Numbered from the stretch's first letter, positions 1 to 7,251 are shown. The stretch: 8,490 nucleotides of DNA from Bacteroidales bacterium (GCA_029935325.1 JAOZKO010000111.1:1-8490); one strand, 5' to 3'. Numbers and translations: made by a program. The notes: generated from the sequence alone by a model not told the origin.

Positions 1-12
1 TGCATATCTCAT
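1..12 (-). CDS. Start of a probable PsrB-like 4Fe-4S ferredoxin subunit (partial, cut by window edge)
   Basis: On the minus strand an ATG at 12-10 overlaps the TGA of the upstream oxidoreductase gene in an ATGA tetranucleotide, the usual mark of translational coupling in an operon. Only four codons are visible, reading M-R-Y-A. Polysulfide/thiosulfate reductase electron-transfer subunits (PsrB/PhsB/NrfC-type, carrying four [4Fe-4S] clusters) commonly begin with MRYAMVID-like residues just before their first cysteine motif, and they normally follow the catalytic gene. The overlap and four codons are seen. The identity is inferred from gene order and this short match, so it is a prediction only. 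If right, the product passes electrons from a membrane NrfD-like subunit to the molybdenum subunit outside the cytoplasm. Confidence 0.55.
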
Positions 13-2306
13 GATTCAGCCTCCTCTTTAGTTGTTTTATCTGTTTCCTTTTCTTGAGGTTTTTCAACCTTCGCTAGTTTGGGTTTATCTAATAGGAAAG
101 TAACAAAGTTATTACGCATTCCTGTTCCACCCATTATAGGGTCTATTTTAATATTTGTAATTAATGGCACATCGTTAATACCACGACCATATGTACGTGT
201 TAACTTAGGGTTGTTCTGACCAAAACCATGTACCATATATATAGAGTCAGGTCTTATTCTTTCGGTAAGTCTAGCTTTTGCTGGAAATTCACTGATAACA
301 CCATCTTGGTTTTCTAACCAAACGTCAGTATCATTCTCTATTCCCCACAATTTAGCAGCACGTGGATTAATCCATATCTTATTTGTTTCCATTAAATCAA
401 ATAAGTTAGGATTGTTTTGTGTTCTACCAAAAGTATGCATTGGAGCTCTTCCATAAATTAAATGATAAAATCCTGGAGAAGGTTGCTCATGCCTAGTATA
501 ATTTGGTAATGCATCATATCCTTTTTCAGCAAAATCAGTAGAGTAAAGTTCAATTTTACCAGTATTGGTATTAAACTCATAGTCTTCGTTTTCACCTAAA
601 TAAATAGATTCGCCAGTGTCAATGGTTTTTACACCAATCTTTTCCATTTCTTCAATAGATGTACCTACTTGCTTAAATTGCCAGTCTAATACTTCTTTGA
701 AATCATCCCAAGGGTAGAATTTTTCTAAACCTAATCTAGTGCCAAGTTCTTTTGCAATCCACCATGCTGGTTTTGAGTCGTATTTAGTTTCTACAGCAGG
801 CATTCTAAATGCAATCTGTGCTATTCTGTTTTTACCAGCCCTAGAGTAATCATAACGCTCTAGATATGTTGATTCAGGAAGCACAACATCACAATAACCT
901 GTCATTTCCATAGGCATTGTATCAACCATTACAATTAAGTCTTGGTTATCCATTGCTTTAAACATCTTCTCGCGATCAGGAATTGTATTAATAAAGCTTG
1001 TTCCTGCAATAAACCATCCTTTTATTTGATGTTTCTTAGGATAGTCAGGTAAGCTAGCATCAATCATAACATTAGTTATACCTACAGAAGCATTTTTATA
1101 TTTCTTTTTGGTAATATCTTGCCAGCTCCAATGTGGGTGAGGGAATTTCACATCAGCACCTAAAGGAAATTTAGGAAGTTTCTTCTTAACGCCCATATAC
1201 ATTCCACCTCTACGACCATAAGCACCTAGCAAAGCATTAATCATTGCCATTGCTCTCTCTCTCTGAGTATCATCGCCATACCATGTAGTATGTCGGCCAG
1301 GGTGAATAACAGCAGCAGGTGATGCTGCAGCCATTTCATGAGCCGATTTGCGAATTAGTGCAGGATCAAGACTTGTAATGCCAGCTGCCCACTCGGGAGT
1401 GTAATTAGCAACGTGAGCTTTTAACTGATCGAAACCAAATGCATATTTCTCAACATACTCTTTATCGTAAAGGTCTTCATAAATCAATACATGCATCCAT
1501 GCTAAAAGTAAAGCAATATCAGTTCCTGGTTTAATAGGCAGCCAATGTGTTGCTTTTGATGCAATGGTTGATAATCGAGGATCAACAACAATAATGGAAG
1601 CGCCATTATCAATAGCGGTAGAAACTTCTTGCACAAATGAGTTATGCATATTCTCCCCAATGTGGTTACCTATAAAGATAATACATTTTGAGTTTTGCAT
1701 ATCAGCAGGTTCAGGAGATCCTACTCCCGACCCAAATGTAGCAAAAAATCCGGCTTCGCGAGGCCCAGCACATTGTGCATAGGCAGGCTCTGAATGATTT
1801 TCATTACCATAAGCCTTAAACATATATTCAAAATGCTTAGCAGGAGCACCATGTACAAATAGTGCCATATTCTCTTTGCCGTAATCCTTTTTAATGGAAT
1901 TCATTTTAGTAGCTATAAAATCTAGCGCTTCATCCCATTCTACTTCTTCAAATTTATCGTCAGTCCTATTTCTACGGATCAAAGGCTTTTTTAATCTGTC
2001 CTCATCATTATACATGCCAAGTCCACCAGTACCTCTTGGGCAAAGTTTTCCTCTTGCATGCTGATCTTCTTCGTTTCCAATTAGCTTCTTAATATTTCCT
2101 TCCTTATCCTTATATACCCATGCAGCACATTTCCAAAAACATACTTCACAATAAGTAGGAGTCCGTGTTAAGTTACTATCATCATTAGCTTCGGCAAAGG
2201 AACTTGCAGTAGCTTTCTGAATGGACCCAAGTACTGATCCGGCAACAACAGCTCCTGCTGTTCCCATTCCAGTAATCTTGATAAACTGTCGTCTGGTCGT
2301 CTTCAT
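9..2306 (-). CDS. Tat-exported molybdopterin oxidoreductase, polysulfide/thiosulfate reductase catalytic subunit type (PsrA/PhsA-like)
   Basis: A 765-aa member of the DMSO reductase superfamily, a usual length for PsrA/PhsA subunits. Residues 1-35 form a twin-arginine signal (T-R5-R6-Q-F-I-K, then a hydrophobic Ala/Gly/Val stretch), so the folded, cofactor-loaded enzyme should be exported to the periplasm. This also supports the chosen ATG. Cysteines C53, C56, C60 and C89 (CEVCFWKC ... KLCPRG) make the [4Fe-4S] motif, and the CxxCFWKC form is typical of the PsrA/PhsA branch. C179 in AQCAGPREAG sits where the molybdenum-ligating cysteine of PsrA is expected. The bis-MGD-binding C-terminal domain spans about 615-735 (from IYGRAPMHT). 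A Lys/Glu-rich tail (739-765) follows. Family role: reduction of polysulfide, thiosulfate or a related sulfur or oxyanion acceptor with quinol electrons. The substrate cannot be read from sequence; tetrathionate or arsenate remain possible. No SD-like sequence precedes the ATG. The stop overlaps the next gene, consistent with a psrABC-like operon. Confidence 0.9.
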   Translation of the reverse strand: MKTTRRQFIKITGMGTAGAVVAGSVLGSIQKATASSFAEANDDSNLTRTPTYCEVCFWKCAAWVYKDKEGNIKKLIGNEEDQHARGKLCPRGTGGLGMYNDEDRLKKPLIRRNRTDDKFEEVEWDEALDFIATKMNSIKKDYGKENMALFVHGAPAKHFEYMFKAYGNENHSEPAYAQCAGPREAGFFATFGSGVGSPEPADMQNSKCIIFIGNHIGENMHNSFVQEVSTAIDNGASIIVVDPRLSTIASKATHWLPIKPGTDIALLLAWMHVLIYEDLYDKEYVEKYAFGFDQLKAHVANYTPEWAAGITSLDPALIRKSAHEMAAASPAAVIHPGRHTTWYGDDTQRERAMAMINALLGAYGRRGGMYMGVKKKLPKFPLGADVKFPHPHWSWQDITKKKYKNASVGITNVMIDASLPDYPKKHQIKGWFIAGTSFINTIPDREKMFKAMDNQDLIVMVDTMPMEMTGYCDVVLPESTYLERYDYSRAGKNRIAQIAFRMPAVETKYDSKPAWWIAKELGTRLGLEKFYPWDDFKEVLDWQFKQVGTSIEEMEKIGVKTIDTGESIYLGENEDYEFNTNTGKIELYSTDFAEKGYDALPNYTRHEQPSPGFYHLIYGRAPMHTFGRTQNNPNLFDLMETNKIWINPRAAKLWGIENDTDVWLENQDGVISEFPAKARLTERIRPDSIYMVHGFGQNNPKLTRTYGRGINDVPLITNIKIDPIMGGTGMRNNFVTFLLDKPKLAKVEKPQEKETDKTTKEEAES

Positions 2307-2374
2307 ATATAATCGTATTTGTTTGTTGCAGTTTTAAAATTTCTAAATCCGCCGCGAAGATATATCCTTTAATT

Positions 2375-2390
2375 AGTGACCTATATCAAA
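2375..2390 (-). promoter_or_regulatory. Candidate CRP/FNR-family operator upstream of the oxidoreductase operon
   Basis: Read on the minus strand the site is TTTGA-TATAGG-TCACT. Each half matches the TGTGA-N6-TCACA CRP consensus at four of five positions, and it also resembles TTGAT-N4-ATCAA of FNR. It lies about 70-85 bp upstream of the Tat-oxidoreductase ATG, a plausible activator position for an anaerobic respiratory operon. I found no convincing Bacteroidota -33/-7 pair for this operon; TATATCTT at about 2359-2366 (plus coordinates) is a weak -7 candidate. In AT-rich DNA a dyad of this quality can arise by chance, so this is tentative. Confidence 0.25.
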
Positions 2391-2762
2391 AGGGATGTTC
2401 TACTGCTGAAATATACACTCATGAAAATCAGGTATATAGCTTTTTTGTACATTTCCCAATAGACTGTAAAACAGATGTATATAGTGCTGTATAGAATGAT
2501 TGTAAATTAGAGCTTTTTGATAAAGTAGTTAGCTATTTATGATAATAGTCATGTATTTAAGTGACTTGTTATAAATATATAGATTGACGCATATGTTAGG
2601 ATGATATATTGTATGTCTCAATAAAGTATGAGAAATATGATATATATTACATTTTGAGATAATTTTGGGTTTCTATACTTTACTTTTTTTGACTTTTTGA
2701 TGGTATTTTGCAAATTAAAATTTCGTTGAATTTTTAGTATAATTCATTACAATGATTTAGCT
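2391..2762. other. AT-rich intergenic stretch without a recognisable gene
   Basis: No reading frame of credible length or composition is present on either strand. The stretch is rich in TATA/ATAT runs, with a nine-base direct repeat ATGATATAT near 2601 and 2637 and a five-base inverted pair TCTCA/TGAGA (2616-2633). None is strong enough to name. It separates the minus-strand respiratory operon from the plus-strand fusion gene and may carry further regulatory sites or an untranslated leader of the minus operon. Confidence 0.5.
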
Positions 2763-2800
2763 ATTTTCGCAGACAGATTATATAGTGTCTGCACGAAAAT
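2763..2800. repeat. Bulged 13-bp inverted repeat (hairpin)
   Basis: The left arm ATTTTCG+CAGACA (2763-2775) pairs with TGTCTG (2786-2791) and CGAAAAT (2794-2800). The only interruption is a two-base bulge (CA, 2792-2793). The loop is ten bases of mostly A/T. No T-run follows, so it is not a standard intrinsic terminator, and no gene end lies beside it. It is the first of four inverted repeats packed into 183 bp upstream of the fusion gene. Confidence 0.6.
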
Positions 2801-2824
2801 TCACTATTTTACAGTGCTTGGTCA

Positions 2825-2839
2825 GAAATTGACAATTTC
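2825..2839. repeat. Perfect 7-bp inverted repeat GAAATTG-A-CAATTTC
   Basis: A perfect dyad with a one-base centre. Such tight symmetry suits a dimeric DNA-binding protein better than an RNA hairpin, because no loop can form without opening the inner pairs. It is about 113 bp upstream of the predicted -33 box of the fusion gene. It may equally be internal structure of a dispersed repeat covering this region. Confidence 0.4.
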
Positions 2840-2850
2840 GAGGCTTGTGA

Positions 2851-2868
2851 TTCCGATAGCTATCGGGA
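2851..2868. repeat. CCGATAGCTATCGG palindrome (dispersed-palindrome type)
   Basis: A perfect 14-bp palindrome at 2853-2866, extended at the RNA level by a G-U and an A-U pair at the ends. It shares its TCCCGATA/TATCGGGA design with the palindrome at 7252-7269 in this window. The TCCCGA and TCGGGA ends also form the hairpin at 2927-2945. I recall this motif as frequent between genes in Bacteroidota genomes, but cannot count copies here. Confidence 0.7.
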
Positions 2869-2926
2869 GAATAACAATAAGTTTGCTTTTGTAGATGTTT
2901 GTTTTCGGCACAAGCATAACAGCCAG

Positions 2927-2945
2927 TCCCGATTCTTTTTCGGGA
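2927..2945. repeat. TCCCGA...TCGGGA hairpin
   Basis: Arms TCCCGA (2927-2932) and TCGGGA (2940-2945) flank a seven-base pyrimidine loop. The outer six bases of each arm match the ends of the palindromes at 2851-2868 and 7252-7269, so this looks like a divergent member of the same family. It ends only seven bases before the TTG of the predicted promoter of the fusion gene, so it could affect transcription initiation there. Confidence 0.55.
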
Positions 2946-2951
2946 GAGAAA

Positions 2952-2982
2952 TTGGGGTTTTATGGCAAGCACTACATATTTG
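2952..2982 (+). promoter_or_regulatory. Bacteroidota-type promoter of the MMPL fusion gene
   Basis: TTG at 2952-2954 is followed, after exactly 20 bases, by CATATTTG at 2975-2982. The phylum's primary sigma factor recognises a TTG -33 element about 19-21 bp before a TAnnTTTG -7 element. Here the -7 matches five of six fixed positions. Transcription would start roughly at 2986-2990, giving a leader of only about 15-20 nt before the ATG at 3005. Predicted from pattern only. Confidence 0.5.
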
Positions 2983-3004
2983 ATTTTTAATAGTATTACA
3001 ATAA

Positions 3005-6000
3005 ATGAATAGTTTTATTTTTCACTTATACAATAAGGTAAATCAGAATAGGAAGATATTTTTTATAATACTTCTTTTGTCGCTGATTGCATCTGGCTTT
3101 GTTATACGTCAATTAGAGTTCAAAGAAAATATTACTGCTATAGCTCCTGACCATAAGGAAATTAATATGATGGGACAGGTATTTGCAAATAGCAGCCTAA
3201 TGGATAAGATTGTAATTAGTATTGGCTCAAAGCACCCAGAGCAGAGCCATATGCTGATGACAGAATATGCTGATATTATTAGTCAGAAAATGGATTCAGC
3301 TTTTTATCCTCGATATGTAAAGGAGATAAGGGCATCGATGCATCAAAAGGAGATGCTTAATATGATGGACTTTATGTTTGAGCATTTGCCGGTTTATTTG
3401 GATGATACTGATTATCTGGTTTTAGACAGCCTAATACAAACAAAAAACATACAGAAGTCGATTGCTGCTGACTATCGTGCTTTAATTAGTCCTGCAGATT
3501 TTGGTTTTAAGAAATTTATTCAAAGGGACCCTCTGAATTTCAATCGTTTTGCTGCTGATAAACTCCAGAAGCTAAGAGCTATAAATGGTTTTGAACTTTA
3601 TAATAATTATATTTTTACATCTGATAAATCTAAATTATTAATTTTTCTGGAGCTGAACAATAGCCAACAAACCAATGATGTGGAGGAGTTTGATGCTGAA
3701 ATGAAAGAACTGATACTAGACCTTCAGCACGATGAAAGATTTAAGGAAATATCCATTAGTTATTTTGGGGGTCCATTGGTGGCCGCTTCTAATGCAAAGC
3801 AAATAAAGAAAGATATTATACTAACTATTAGTTTAGCCTTGGTTTTGCTGCTATTTTTAATAAGCTTTTATTTCAAATCAAAAAGAGCAGTATTTATTAT
3901 TTTTACTCCCGCCTTGCTTGGTGCGGTTTTCTCAATTGCAATTATTTCATTTCTACAAAACGAAATATCAATTATTTCTTTAGGAGTTGGTTCTGTATTA
4001 TTAGGAATCTCTGTTGATTTTGCATTACATGTTTATGGGCATTATCGACAGAACCGTGATATTAAGAAGCTTTTTGATGATGTAAGTCAACCCATATTAA
4101 TAAGTTCCCTTACTACCTCTGCTGCATTCTTTAGTTTGATGGCATTGGAATCTAGAGTGCTAAGTGATTTAGGAATGTTTCTAGGGATAAGTATTTTATT
4201 CAGTGCATTCTTTACACTTTTTCTATTTCCAATATTACTTCCTAAGAAATCAAAAATAAAGGATTCTGCCTCATTAAATTTCGTCGATAAACTGGCGAGT
4301 TTTGATATTAGCAGGAAGAAGTACATTATGTTATTGATATTGGTTTTAAGTATAGTATTTCTGTTTTTGCATCCTGAAAGTAGATTTACATCTGATTTAA
4401 GCAGTAGCAATTATATGGATAGTGAACTGAAAAAAGCAGAATCAGAGATAAATCAATTAATAGGACTTGATAGTAGTCGGAATATGTTTGTTGCCAGTGT
4501 TGGTAATACTTTAGAAGAAGCACTGCAACAAAATGAAGAACTGCAGACGGCCTATATTAATACGGTGGAATCAAACGATTGGAGTAATTATATTATAAAT
4601 ACTGCAGAATTAACTCCTTCCATTAGACTACAGAAGCAGAGAATTGCAAAATGGAAGCAGTATTGGACTGAAGATAAGAAATCTAAATTGATGAAGTCAA
4701 TCAATGACGAAGCATCAAAATTTGGATTTAAGGCTTCTGCATTTGCAGCTTTTGAAAAACTAATATATGCAGATATTAAGCCATTTAAAGCTGAAGAAAG
4801 CCCGCTATACTCTCAGTTTGTAAAAGACTTTGTAGTCAAATTAGAAAATGAAACCTATGTATTAACGCAATTGAATGTTGATAAAGACAAACAAACACAG
4901 TATGAAATTATTAATTTGGCAAAGAGCTTAAATATTCAGATTATTGATAAATTGTATTTTACACAATTACTCTTGGATCAATTAAAAATAGGTTTTGATA
5001 AGTTAGCATTATTCTCATTAGCATTAGTATTTTTGATTTTGCTGATAAGTTTTGGTAGAATTGAGCTAGCAATTATAAGCTTTGCACCCGTAAGTCTTAG
5101 CTGGTTATGGATATTGGCTTTTATGAAATTCTTTGGCTTGGAATTCAATATTTTCAATGTTATAATTTTGTCTTTTGTGTTTGGTTTAGGAATTGATTAT
5201 AGTGTTTTTTATATGCGTTCATTAATTCTACAGCACAAATATGGCGAAAGCAAACCGTCGGTATATCGAGCCTCAATTATACTGAGTGCGCTGACATCCT
5301 TAATCGGAATAGGAGTATTAATATTTGCTAAGCATCCTGCAATGCGCTCCATTGCATTTATGTCTGTTATTGGAATTGGAATAATTGTACTTATTACTTT
5401 TACATTTATCCCCATAGCATTTAGATGGTTAACTCAGTGGAAAATGGGGAAAAGGCATAAAGTAATTACTTTATTGAATACATTTACGTCATTATTGTTT
5501 TTTAGTGTTTATGTTGGAGGTTCGCTTACACTTACTTTATTAGTACCAATATTTATTATTTTTCCTCTTCCCAAAAAGACAAAGAAAAAGCTATTCCGCC
5601 ATTTGGTACGTTTCTTTTCTGCTCATATATTCCTTCACCCTACTATTTCATTTAAAATAATTAATGAGCATAAAGAAAGATTCAAAAAGCCATCTATAAT
5701 AATTAGCAATCATCAATCAGTAATTGATGTAATGTTAATGTTGTTACTACATCCAAAAATTTTGATTGTTACCAACGAAAGAGTCTGGAAACACTGGCTT
5801 TGGGGAGCAATATTAAGGTATGCTGATTATTATCCTGCATTTGCTGGTTATAATAATATTCAAGAAAACATCAAGAGGAAAGTTGCTGATGGTTGTTCTT
5901 TGATGATATTTCCGGAAGGAACAAGGTCTATTGATGGTAAAATTAAACGCTTTCACAAAGGAGCTTTTCAAATCGCCAAAGAGTTAGATTTACCTATTTT

Positions 6001-6853
6001 GCCAATTATAATTCATGGTGCAAATGAGATTCTGCGCAAAGGAGAGTTCTTTTTGTTTAGTGGCAAAATTACCATGAAAATAATGGAAAGGATTCCACTA
6101 TCAGTATTGCCTTATGATGAGGGAATAGCTTCTGTGGCAAAATATATGACAAGGTTTTATCGCAATCAATATGAGCTATTCCGTCAGGAATATGTTGGAG
6201 TTGATTATTATAAAAACCAACTCACTAAGAATTTCACTTATAAAGGGCCAGTTTTAGAGTGGTATTTTAAAGTGAAGTTCACAATGGAAAAACGTTATCG
6301 TGAGTTTGATAAGTGGATCCCACGTGATGCTAAAATTATAGACTTAGGTTGTGGTTACGGATTCTTGGATTTAATGTTAGCAATGATTAGTCCTAAAAGA
6401 GAGATTATTGGTGTTGATTTTGATGAGGAGAAAATTAAACTTGCACAAAATTCTGCAATCCGAGGGGAGAACCTGGATTTTATTTATGCCGATGTAGTAG
6501 AATATCCGCTGCAAAAAGCCGATGTGTTTTTAATTTTAGACACTTTGCATTATTTGCCTGCACATAAGCAAATTGCATTGATAAAAGATTGTATATTGAA
6601 CCTTAATGAAGGGGGTAGAATAATTATTCGCGATGCTAATACTGATTTATCAAAAAAGCATAAAAGTACAGAGATAACAGAAAAAATATCCACAGGTATA
6701 GGATTTAATAAGGCTAATTATAGCGATTTGGAATTTGTTTCGGCAGCACTAATTGAGGAAGTAGCTATTGAAAGCGGAATGCAGTTTAGGATATTGAATG
6801 AAAGTAAGCATTTGTCGAATTTGGTATATGAGATAGGTTGGAGGAGCGCGTGA
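3005..6853 (+). CDS. Trifunctional MMPL-family transporter / lysophospholipid-type acyltransferase / class I SAM methyltransferase
   Basis: A 1282-aa inner-membrane fusion protein. Residues 1-810 form an RND/MMPL transporter with two six-helix halves: a helix at 17-35, a large extracytoplasmic loop to about 267, helices from about 268 to 412, and a repeat of this plan with a helix at 440-456, loop 457-663 and helices 665-803. Intramembrane aspartates D338 (GISVDFALH) and D731 (GLGIDYSVF) sit where MMPL proton-relay residues are expected. Two further hydrophobic segments (823-855) lead into a PlsC-like acyltransferase with the catalytic HX4D motif H903-D908 (NHQSVID) and FPEGTRS (969-975). A methyltransferase follows from about 1080, with SAM motif I DLGCGYG (1113-1119) and acidic D1138 (GVDFD). 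The same fusion is known in Bacteroidota, beside or within aryl-polyene/flexirubin clusters. There it probably acylates or methylates and exports the polyene lipid; the exact substrates are inferred. A TAA lies immediately before the ATG, so the start cannot be further upstream. There is no SD sequence. Confidence 0.93.
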   Translation: MNSFIFHLYNKVNQNRKIFFIILLLSLIASGFVIRQLEFKENITAIAPDHKEINMMGQVFANSSLMDKIVISIGSKHPEQSHMLMTEYADIISQKMDSAFYPRYVKEIRASMHQKEMLNMMDFMFEHLPVYLDDTDYLVLDSLIQTKNIQKSIAADYRALISPADFGFKKFIQRDPLNFNRFAADKLQKLRAINGFELYNNYIFTSDKSKLLIFLELNNSQQTNDVEEFDAEMKELILDLQHDERFKEISISYFGGPLVAASNAKQIKKDIILTISLALVLLLFLISFYFKSKRAVFIIFTPALLGAVFSIAIISFLQNEISIISLGVGSVLLGISVDFALHVYGHYRQNRDIKKLFDDVSQPILISSLTTSAAFFSLMALESRVLSDLGMFLGISILFSAFFTLFLFPILLPKKSKIKDSASLNFVDKLASFDISRKKYIMLLILVLSIVFLFLHPESRFTSDLSSSNYMDSELKKAESEINQLIGLDSSRNMFVASVGNTLEEALQQNEELQTAYINTVESNDWSNYIINTAELTPSIRLQKQRIAKWKQYWTEDKKSKLMKSINDEASKFGFKASAFAAFEKLIYADIKPFKAEESPLYSQFVKDFVVKLENETYVLTQLNVDKDKQTQYEIINLAKSLNIQIIDKLYFTQLLLDQLKIGFDKLALFSLALVFLILLISFGRIELAIISFAPVSLSWLWILAFMKFFGLEFNIFNVIILSFVFGLGIDYSVFYMRSLILQHKYGESKPSVYRASIILSALTSLIGIGVLIFAKHPAMRSIAFMSVIGIGIIVLITFTFIPIAFRWLTQWKMGKRHKVITLLNTFTSLLFFSVYVGGSLTLTLLVPIFIIFPLPKKTKKKLFRHLVRFFSAHIFLHPTISFKIINEHKERFKKPSIIISNHQSVIDVMLMLLLHPKILIVTNERVWKHWLWGAILRYADYYPAFAGYNNIQENIKRKVADGCSLMIFPEGTRSIDGKIKRFHKGAFQIAKELDLPILPIIIHGANEILRKGEFFLFSGKITMKIMERIPLSVLPYDEGIASVAKYMTRFYRNQYELFRQEYVGVDYYKNQLTKNFTYKGPVLEWYFKVKFTMEKRYREFDKWIPRDAKIIDLGCGYGFLDLMLAMISPKREIIGVDFDEEKIKLAQNSAIRGENLDFIYADVVEYPLQKADVFLILDTLHYLPAHKQIALIKDCILNLNEGGRIIIRDANTDLSKKHKSTEITEKISTGIGFNKANYSDLEFVSAALIEEVAIESGMQFRILNESKHLSNLVYEIGWRSA

Positions 6854-6872
6854 GAGCTTGAGTGCACGGCAT

Positions 6873-6922
6873 GTGAAGCCTTCGCTATGTCCGCTGAACA
6901 AATGAGCGAAGCCTTCACTTTT
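6873..6922 (+). terminator. Candidate intrinsic terminator hairpin after the MMPL fusion gene
   Basis: A 14-bp inverted repeat with one mismatch (arms 6873-6886 and 6905-6918, GTGAAG..TTCGCT with AGCGAAG..TTCAC) and an 18-base loop. It begins 20 bases after the stop codon and is followed by TTTT. Position and stem suit transcription termination. The T-run is short and the loop long, so partial read-through to the oxidoreductase gene downstream is possible. It may instead be a dispersed palindrome, since similar arms recur nowhere else in this window. Confidence 0.4.
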
Positions 6923-6938
6923 GGGCTGGGAGGTTTAA

Positions 6939-7074
6939 GTTGAGAATTGGAGAAGTTGGGAAGTTGAGAGTTGGAGAAGTTGAGAAGTTGGGAAGTTGAG
7001 AGTTGGAGAAGTTGAGAAATTGAGAAGTTGAGAGTTGGAGAGTTGGAGAAATGGAGAAGTTGAGAAGTTGAGAA
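6939..7074. repeat. Degenerate tandem repeat, TTGRGARR-like units, tract 1
   Basis: About seventeen units of 7-9 bases, chiefly TTGAGAAG, TTGGGAAG, TTGAGAG and TTGGAGAAG. The plus strand has no C at all from 6927 to 7074 (148 nt). Unit lengths mix 7, 8 and 9, so no reading frame is kept and coding is unlikely. The last 35 bases before 7073 (7038-7072) recur exactly at 7217-7251 in tract 2. Slipped-strand expansion is the likely origin. Confidence 0.85.
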
Positions 7075-7112
7075 CGAAGTGAATTGAGAAGCTTTGCAAC
7101 TTTAAACTTTAA

Positions 7113-7140
7113 ATTTTAGCCTTTAAACTATAGCCTTGAA
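7113..7140. repeat. Two tandem 14-mers (ACTTTAGCCTTTAA-like), tail of block 1
   Basis: Two adjacent copies read ATTTTAGCCTTTAA and ACTATAGCCTTGAA, one and two differences from the perfect pair at 7296-7323. They are preceded by two half-units ACTTTAA at 7099-7105 and 7106-7112. The pair closes the first composite block directly before the head of the second. Confidence 0.7.
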
Positions 7141-7163
7141 TGAGGAGAGCGTGAGAATTTGAG

Positions 7164-7251
7164 AGGTTGAGAAATGGAGAAGTTGAGAAGTTGAGAAGTT
7201 GAGAGTTGGAGAAGTTGAGAGTTGGAGAAATGGAGAAGTTGAGAAGTTGAG
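7164..7251. repeat. Degenerate tandem repeat, TTGRGARR-like units, tract 2
   Basis: About eleven units of the same 7-9-base family as tract 1. The plus strand lacks C from 7151 to 7252 (102 nt). Its last 35 bases (7217-7251) are identical to 7038-7072, and the identity stops exactly where the TCCCGATA palindrome begins. This points to recent copying or gene-conversion-like exchange between tracts, with the palindrome as a later insertion or a boundary. Confidence 0.85.

Larger units (their letters stand above)
6841..7140. repeat. Composite repeat block 1 (head, C-free tandem tract, two 14-mer tail)
   Basis: The block opens with a 22-bp head at 6841-6862 (GAGGAGNGCGTGAGA core) that covers the last codons and stop of the MMPL fusion gene. 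It continues through an imperfect hairpin (6873-6918) and a tandem tract of TTGRGARR units. It ends with two adjacent 14-mers at 7113-7126 and 7127-7140. Block 2 starts one base later with a head matching at 19 of 22 positions and ends the same way. The parallel order of three unlike parts supports a duplicated unit rather than random low complexity. Function unknown. Confidence 0.6.

Noticed and set aside
1564..1782. 72-codon open frame on the plus strand
   Set aside because: It lies wholly antisense within the oxidoreductase gene, whose motifs are intact. It has no promoter or SD and resembles no protein I know.
9..2306. Formate dehydrogenase, periplasmic nitrate reductase or alternative complex III subunit
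   Set aside because: The CEVCFWKC iron-sulfur motif, a cysteine molybdenum ligand in AQCAGPREAG and the MRYA-starting downstream gene fit PsrA/PhsA better. No selenocysteine codon or NapA-like features are seen.
2778..2972. 64-codon open frame on the minus strand with several cysteines
   Set aside because: It runs straight through the GAAATTG dyad, the CCGATAGCTATCGG palindrome and the TCCCGA hairpin, and ends near the bulged hairpin. Its residues reflect repeat DNA, there is no SD or promoter, and the composition is not protein-like. Treated as a shadow of a non-coding element.
4087..4410. 107-codon open frame on the minus strand inside the MMPL gene
   Set aside because: Antisense to helix-coding DNA of a clearly functional gene. 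Such shadows are common opposite AT-rich membrane-protein genes.
5209..5415. 68-codon minus-strand open frame inside the MMPL gene
   Set aside because: Antisense shadow of the second transmembrane half, with no independent signals.
6718..6918. 66-codon minus-strand open frame over the end of the MMPL gene
   Set aside because: Overlaps the methyltransferase end antisense and begins inside the hairpin arm at 6905-6918. No supporting signals.
6939..7251. CRISPR array
   Set aside because: The repeated units are only 7-9 bases, directly abutting and degenerate, with no unique spacers of constant length and no cas gene nearby.
6939..7251. Coding repeat protein (coiled coil or leucine-rich)
   Set aside because: Unit lengths of 7, 8 and 9 are mixed and not multiples of three. 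Frequent TGA in TTGAGA units closes at least one frame, and there is no start context.
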